Shown here piece by piece: positions 33,516 to 35,998 of a DNA stretch of 35,998 nucleotides (positions within the stretch are counted from its first letter, which is position 1; every line of letters starts with the position of its first letter). The notes below the pieces were generated by a model. It ran no database searches, was not told the DNA's origin, and saw nothing but the letters and a program-made list of their open reading frames with translations. The position numbers and the translations under genes were made by a program. The DNA comes from an uncultured Scytonema sp. (GTDB lineage: Bacteria; Cyanobacteriota; Cyanobacteriia; Cyanobacteriales; Nostocaceae): positions 1 through 35,998 of the forward strand of contig CALMVQ010000166.1 in the NCBI GenBank assembly GCA_937873135.1, read 5' to 3'.

Positions 33516-34895
33516 TTAGGTGTAAACGCTTTGTAGCGACTGTCGATGCACGCGCTTTCCTGTGACTACCATCTTGACTCCACTAGCAGGCGCAAGCGTT
33601 ACATTCTGTCGCTGAGGTTTTTCTGGTCGTTTATCAGCCAGCGCTAGTTGATAGCGTGACAGTATCGTCGCCAACACTAGCTTCATTTCAAAGGGAGCTA
33701 AAGCCTGACCAATACAGCGCCGAACACCAGCGCCAAAGGGCATAAATTCAAAGGGTGAAAATTGGCGTTCGAGGAAACGTTCTGGTCTAAACTGCTTAGG
33801 TTGGGGGTATAAATCTTCACGTTGATGTAAGAGATAAATACAGCCAGCGAGTAAAGTACCTGGCTCTAAAGAATGTCCCAGTAGTTCCACTGGTTCTTGC
33901 ACTTCCCTAGAAAACGTCATAATAACAACTGGGTAAATCCGCAAAGTTTCATTACAGACCGCAGTAAGATAAGGTAAGCGGACTATGCTTGTGGGATCTG
34001 GGGAATCGCCAAGGGTATCTAGTTCTTGGAGGAGTTTTTCACGAACTTCTGGCAAATGGTGAATCCAATACAATCCCCAAGCCATTGCTGATGCTGTGGT
34101 TTCATGTCCTGCCAACAGCATGGTCATCATTTCATCGCGCAATTCTCGATCCGTCATCGAATCACCCTCTTCATCCTGATCTGACATCATTAAGGAGAGA
34201 ATATCGACACGATTTGAATCTGGTTGCTCCCGACGTTCAGCAATAACCGTGTACAGTAATTCATCAATTGAGTCACGTAGGCGCACAAACTTTCCCCAAA
34301 GACTCCAAGATCCTAAATCTTTTTGTAGAAAGGGGAAATAAAGGAGGCTAGCGTTAAGGGGAGAGTTAAACATCTCTCCTATCGATGCTAGTAAGCCTTT
34401 GATTTGTTGGTAACGTTCTCCCTCATATAAGCCGAAGACAACCTGTAAGATGACTTGCAAGGAAATATCCAGCACTGCTTTACGAGCTAAAAAGGGTTTA
34501 CCTTGTGGTAACTGACGGCATACTTTTTCCGTGATATTACAGATGATCTCACCATAGGCTTGTAACCGCTCTCCATGAAAGGGGGGCATCAAAATTTGTC
34601 GCCGCCGTTTGTGGCGAGATCCCTCCAGCATCATCACAGAGTCATCCCCGATTAATGGCTGCAAAATTTTGTTTTCTTCACCTACAGCGACAAACTTTTT
34701 GCGATCGTTGGTAAGGATTTCTTGAATTGCTTGGGGATTGTTTACAACTACTAGAGTGTCACCAAAACCAACTATCTCAGCCGTGAACATGTCGGGGTAC
34801 TGCTGAGCCGCTTTTTCCATATATCCGACAGGGTTAGTAACCCACTCCAGCTTCTGGAGAAAAGAGGGAGTGTTCAGAGTGTTGGGTAGCTGCAT
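33516..34895 (-). CDS. Cytochrome P450 (CYP110-like)
   Basis: A heme-thiolate monooxygenase of 459 residues without a membrane anchor. I-helix AGHETT (262-267) carries the oxygen-activating acid-Thr; ExxR is E316-T-L-R319; PERF at 371-374; the heme loop FMPFGAGVRRCIG has the ligand Cys at about 394. The N-terminal LPNTLNTPSFLQKLEWVTNP resembles the LPxGP...Q.L.W...P opening of the cyanobacterial CYP110 group, members of which oxidise fatty acids and terpenes. The start ATG has GGGAGG 12 nt upstream. It is intact and flanked on both sides by damaged genes. No ferredoxin or reductase is adjacent. Confidence 0.92.
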   Translation of the reverse strand: MQLPNTLNTPSFLQKLEWVTNPVGYMEKAAQQYPDMFTAEIVGFGDTLVVVNNPQAIQEILTNDRKKFVAVGEENKILQPLIGDDSVMMLEGSRHKRRRQILMPPFHGERLQAYGEIICNITEKVCRQLPQGKPFLARKAVLDISLQVILQVVFGLYEGERYQQIKGLLASIGEMFNSPLNASLLYFPFLQKDLGSWSLWGKFVRLRDSIDELLYTVIAERREQPDSNRVDILSLMMSDQDEEGDSMTDRELRDEMMTMLLAGHETTASAMAWGLYWIHHLPEVREKLLQELDTLGDSPDPTSIVRLPYLTAVCNETLRIYPVVIMTFSREVQEPVELLGHSLEPGTLLAGCIYLLHQREDLYPQPKQFRPERFLERQFSPFEFMPFGAGVRRCIGQALAPFEMKLVLATILSRYQLALADKRPEKPQRQNVTLAPASGVKMVVTGKRVHRQSLQSVYT

Positions 34896-35424
34896 CTAAA
34901 TTTTTCCTCCCGTAATGCTACTAGCCACAGGCAATATCTGGCGATCCGTACACAAAGAATGCCTGTTGTTAATATACAGTCTAGCTATTTTCTTTGGAAG
35001 ATCCATTAATCAACAGCTATTCCCCAACAGGGTAAGCGCTCAACCAATACTAAGTAATACAATTGTCAAACATATTACTGGCTGGATTGTCCAAAGTCCA
35101 GTATATAAAATACCTGTTAATATTGTCCATATCCCTGCATGGGTTGAGCGCGGTATTTCTAGTCACAACATCTGCAAAATTTGGCTAATTTTTTGTTTTC
35201 TTTCACGGCTACATATGGCGATCGCCAAACTCAGTAACGTATAGGGCATTGCACATAACAATCCTAAATATGTACGCCATTTACTCCAAGAAAACCTTGC
35301 AGGCGAGACAGAAGATAGACGCCAAAATCGATTGACTGAACACACCATTTCATCACCCAATGCTATGACTTCATGCCACCAGCAGGCTGGAATGTAAAGA
35401 ATTTCGCCTTGATTCAGAATGACC

Positions 35425-35459
35425 GAACAAGGCAAAAGTTAAAAATTAAAAGGCAAAAG
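35425..35459 (+). repeat. Dispersed repeat, copy 3 (left edge of the cupin insert)
   Basis: GAACAAGGCAAAAGTTAAAA then ATTAAAAGGCAAAAG. It is the shortened head of the repeat at 6698 and 15758 and marks where the cupin C-terminal coding sequence stops being recognisable. Confidence 0.65.
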
Positions 35460-35637
35460 AAAGAAAAAGAAAAAACGGTTTCAAGCCCCCAAATCGATGG
35501 AAAAACAAAAATATTTTTTTAAGGGGACACATAGTGCGCGAAGTCAAGGTGAGGGAAGCTTCCGTCCCCAGAGCTTCGCGAGAAAAAAAGGCATCCACTT
35601 CAAATCCCCTAATTTTAATTATGGGGATTCTCTTTTT

Positions 35638-35686
35638 TACTTTTTACTTTTTACTTTTTACTTTTTACTTTTTACTTTTTACTTTT
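35638..35686. repeat. TACTTTT heptamer array, seven units
   Basis: Seven exact tandem copies of TACTTTT (complement of the AAAAGTA unit at 15774-15799), directly followed by TAAGTTTGTCCTGCTG, where cupin coding sequence begins again. With the repeat at 35425 it brackets the foreign segment in inverted orientation. Heptamer tandem repeats (STRR) are known from heterocystous cyanobacteria. Confidence 0.85.
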
Positions 35687-35998
35687 TAAGTTTGTCCTGC
35701 TGATATCTTTTGCGTCCGTAACTCCTGATGAGAAACTTTTGAGTGCCTAAGTTTTCACATAGATAATCTAGATTCCAATCAAACGCCTTAATGAGTCCTG
35801 TAATTATAACTTGTATTCCTGGTTTTTGATAGTGTTCAACAAATATGTCTGGAGTTAGAGATGAGATATCTACACGTTGTATTTGATTAACTGAGTTATT
35901 GCTATATTTGGCTTCTATGTTCATAAACATAGCAGAAAAGCATTCAGAACTTACGCATTGACAGAAAGACTGGAATGTGCATTTAAACCACATTTCTG

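Larger units (their letters stand above)
35163..35924 (-). pseudogene. JmjC/cupin-like protein gene, middle replaced by repeat DNA
   Basis: The N-terminal piece (minus strand from ATG 35924, MNIEAKYSNNSVNQIQRVDI) reads SSLTPDIFVEHYQKPGIQVI, then LDYLCENLGTQKFLIRSYG and ends RKRYQQDK at about 35690. The C-terminal piece (about 35430-35163) reads CSVILNQGEILYIPACWWHE, then VCSVNRFWRL and a tail IAICSRERKQKISQILQML. Together they are the two ends of a cyanobacterial cupin/JmjC hydroxylase-like protein. About 110 residues between, including the expected HxD iron-binding pair, are missing; in their place are about 250 bp of AAAAGT/TACTTTT repeats and unrelated DNA. The gene is not functional. Its N-terminus is near the window edge. 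Confidence 0.75.

Noticed and set aside
34915-35244. Plus-strand frame of 109 codons between P450 and cupin gene
   Set aside because: It is partly antisense to the cupin tail and has no family resemblance.
35638-35686. CRISPR-like array
   Set aside because: The unit is a 7-bp heptamer with no spacers; it is a simple tandem repeat.

Overview
The window reads as chromosomal DNA of a filamentous, probably heterocyst-forming cyanobacterium (Nostoc/Scytonema/Tolypothrix-like). The reasons are many copies of the HIP1 octamer GCGATCGC on both strands, the recognisable cyanobacterial C-terminal tail of a WD40 protein at the left edge, heptamer tandem repeats, GGTTTC-type and GATCCCCGAC-type hairpins, Uma2 genes and a CYP110-like P450. 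No rRNA, tRNA or CRISPR was seen. All calls come from reading the sequence; no database search was possible.

Layout. 1-11 kb is a mixed accessory and housekeeping region: the end of a WD40 protein, an orphan antitoxin-like gene, hypA-hypB (nickel insertion into hydrogenase), remnants of a VapC toxin and of a second toxin-like gene, a luciferase-like monooxygenase coupled to a small unknown gene, several small unknown genes, cysteine synthase, a class I/II aminotransferase, and one complete plus one broken Uma2 gene. 11.0-12.96 kb is almost gene-free and holds a decayed reading frame with an inserted repeat and a truncated copy of the gene that follows it.

12.96-30.1 kb is one co-directional Wzx/Wzy-type exopolysaccharide cluster of 15 genes: a small Cys-rich protein, a GH10 xylanase with a Tat-like leader, a STAS regulator, a WecG/TagA-type glycosyltransferase, the priming polyprenyl-phosphate sugar-phosphotransferase, an SGNH hydrolase, the Wzc-like chain-length regulator/tyrosine autokinase, a CysE-like acetyltransferase, a GT2, an O-antigen polymerase/ligase, a second GT2, a Gfo/Idh/MocA dehydrogenase, an extended SDR epimerase, a GT4 and the flippase. 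Together these would start a lipid-linked sugar on the inner membrane, extend and modify it, flip it, polymerise it and control chain length. No Wza-type outer-membrane exporter lies in the window.

30.1-36 kb is decayed: an IS110 transposase tail, a right-handed beta-helix gene with an internal stop, a repeat-rich 1 kb gap, an intact P450, and a JmjC-cupin gene whose middle is replaced by repeat DNA.

The main observations are: an in-frame TAA in the Wzc-like kinase gene; a second in-frame TAA in the beta-helix gene, where the neighbouring residues imply a lost Tyr codon; the cupin gene split by a heptamer-repeat insert; a toxin-like gene whose tail is the antisense of a vapC remnant; and a partial tandem duplication just ahead of the polysaccharide cluster.
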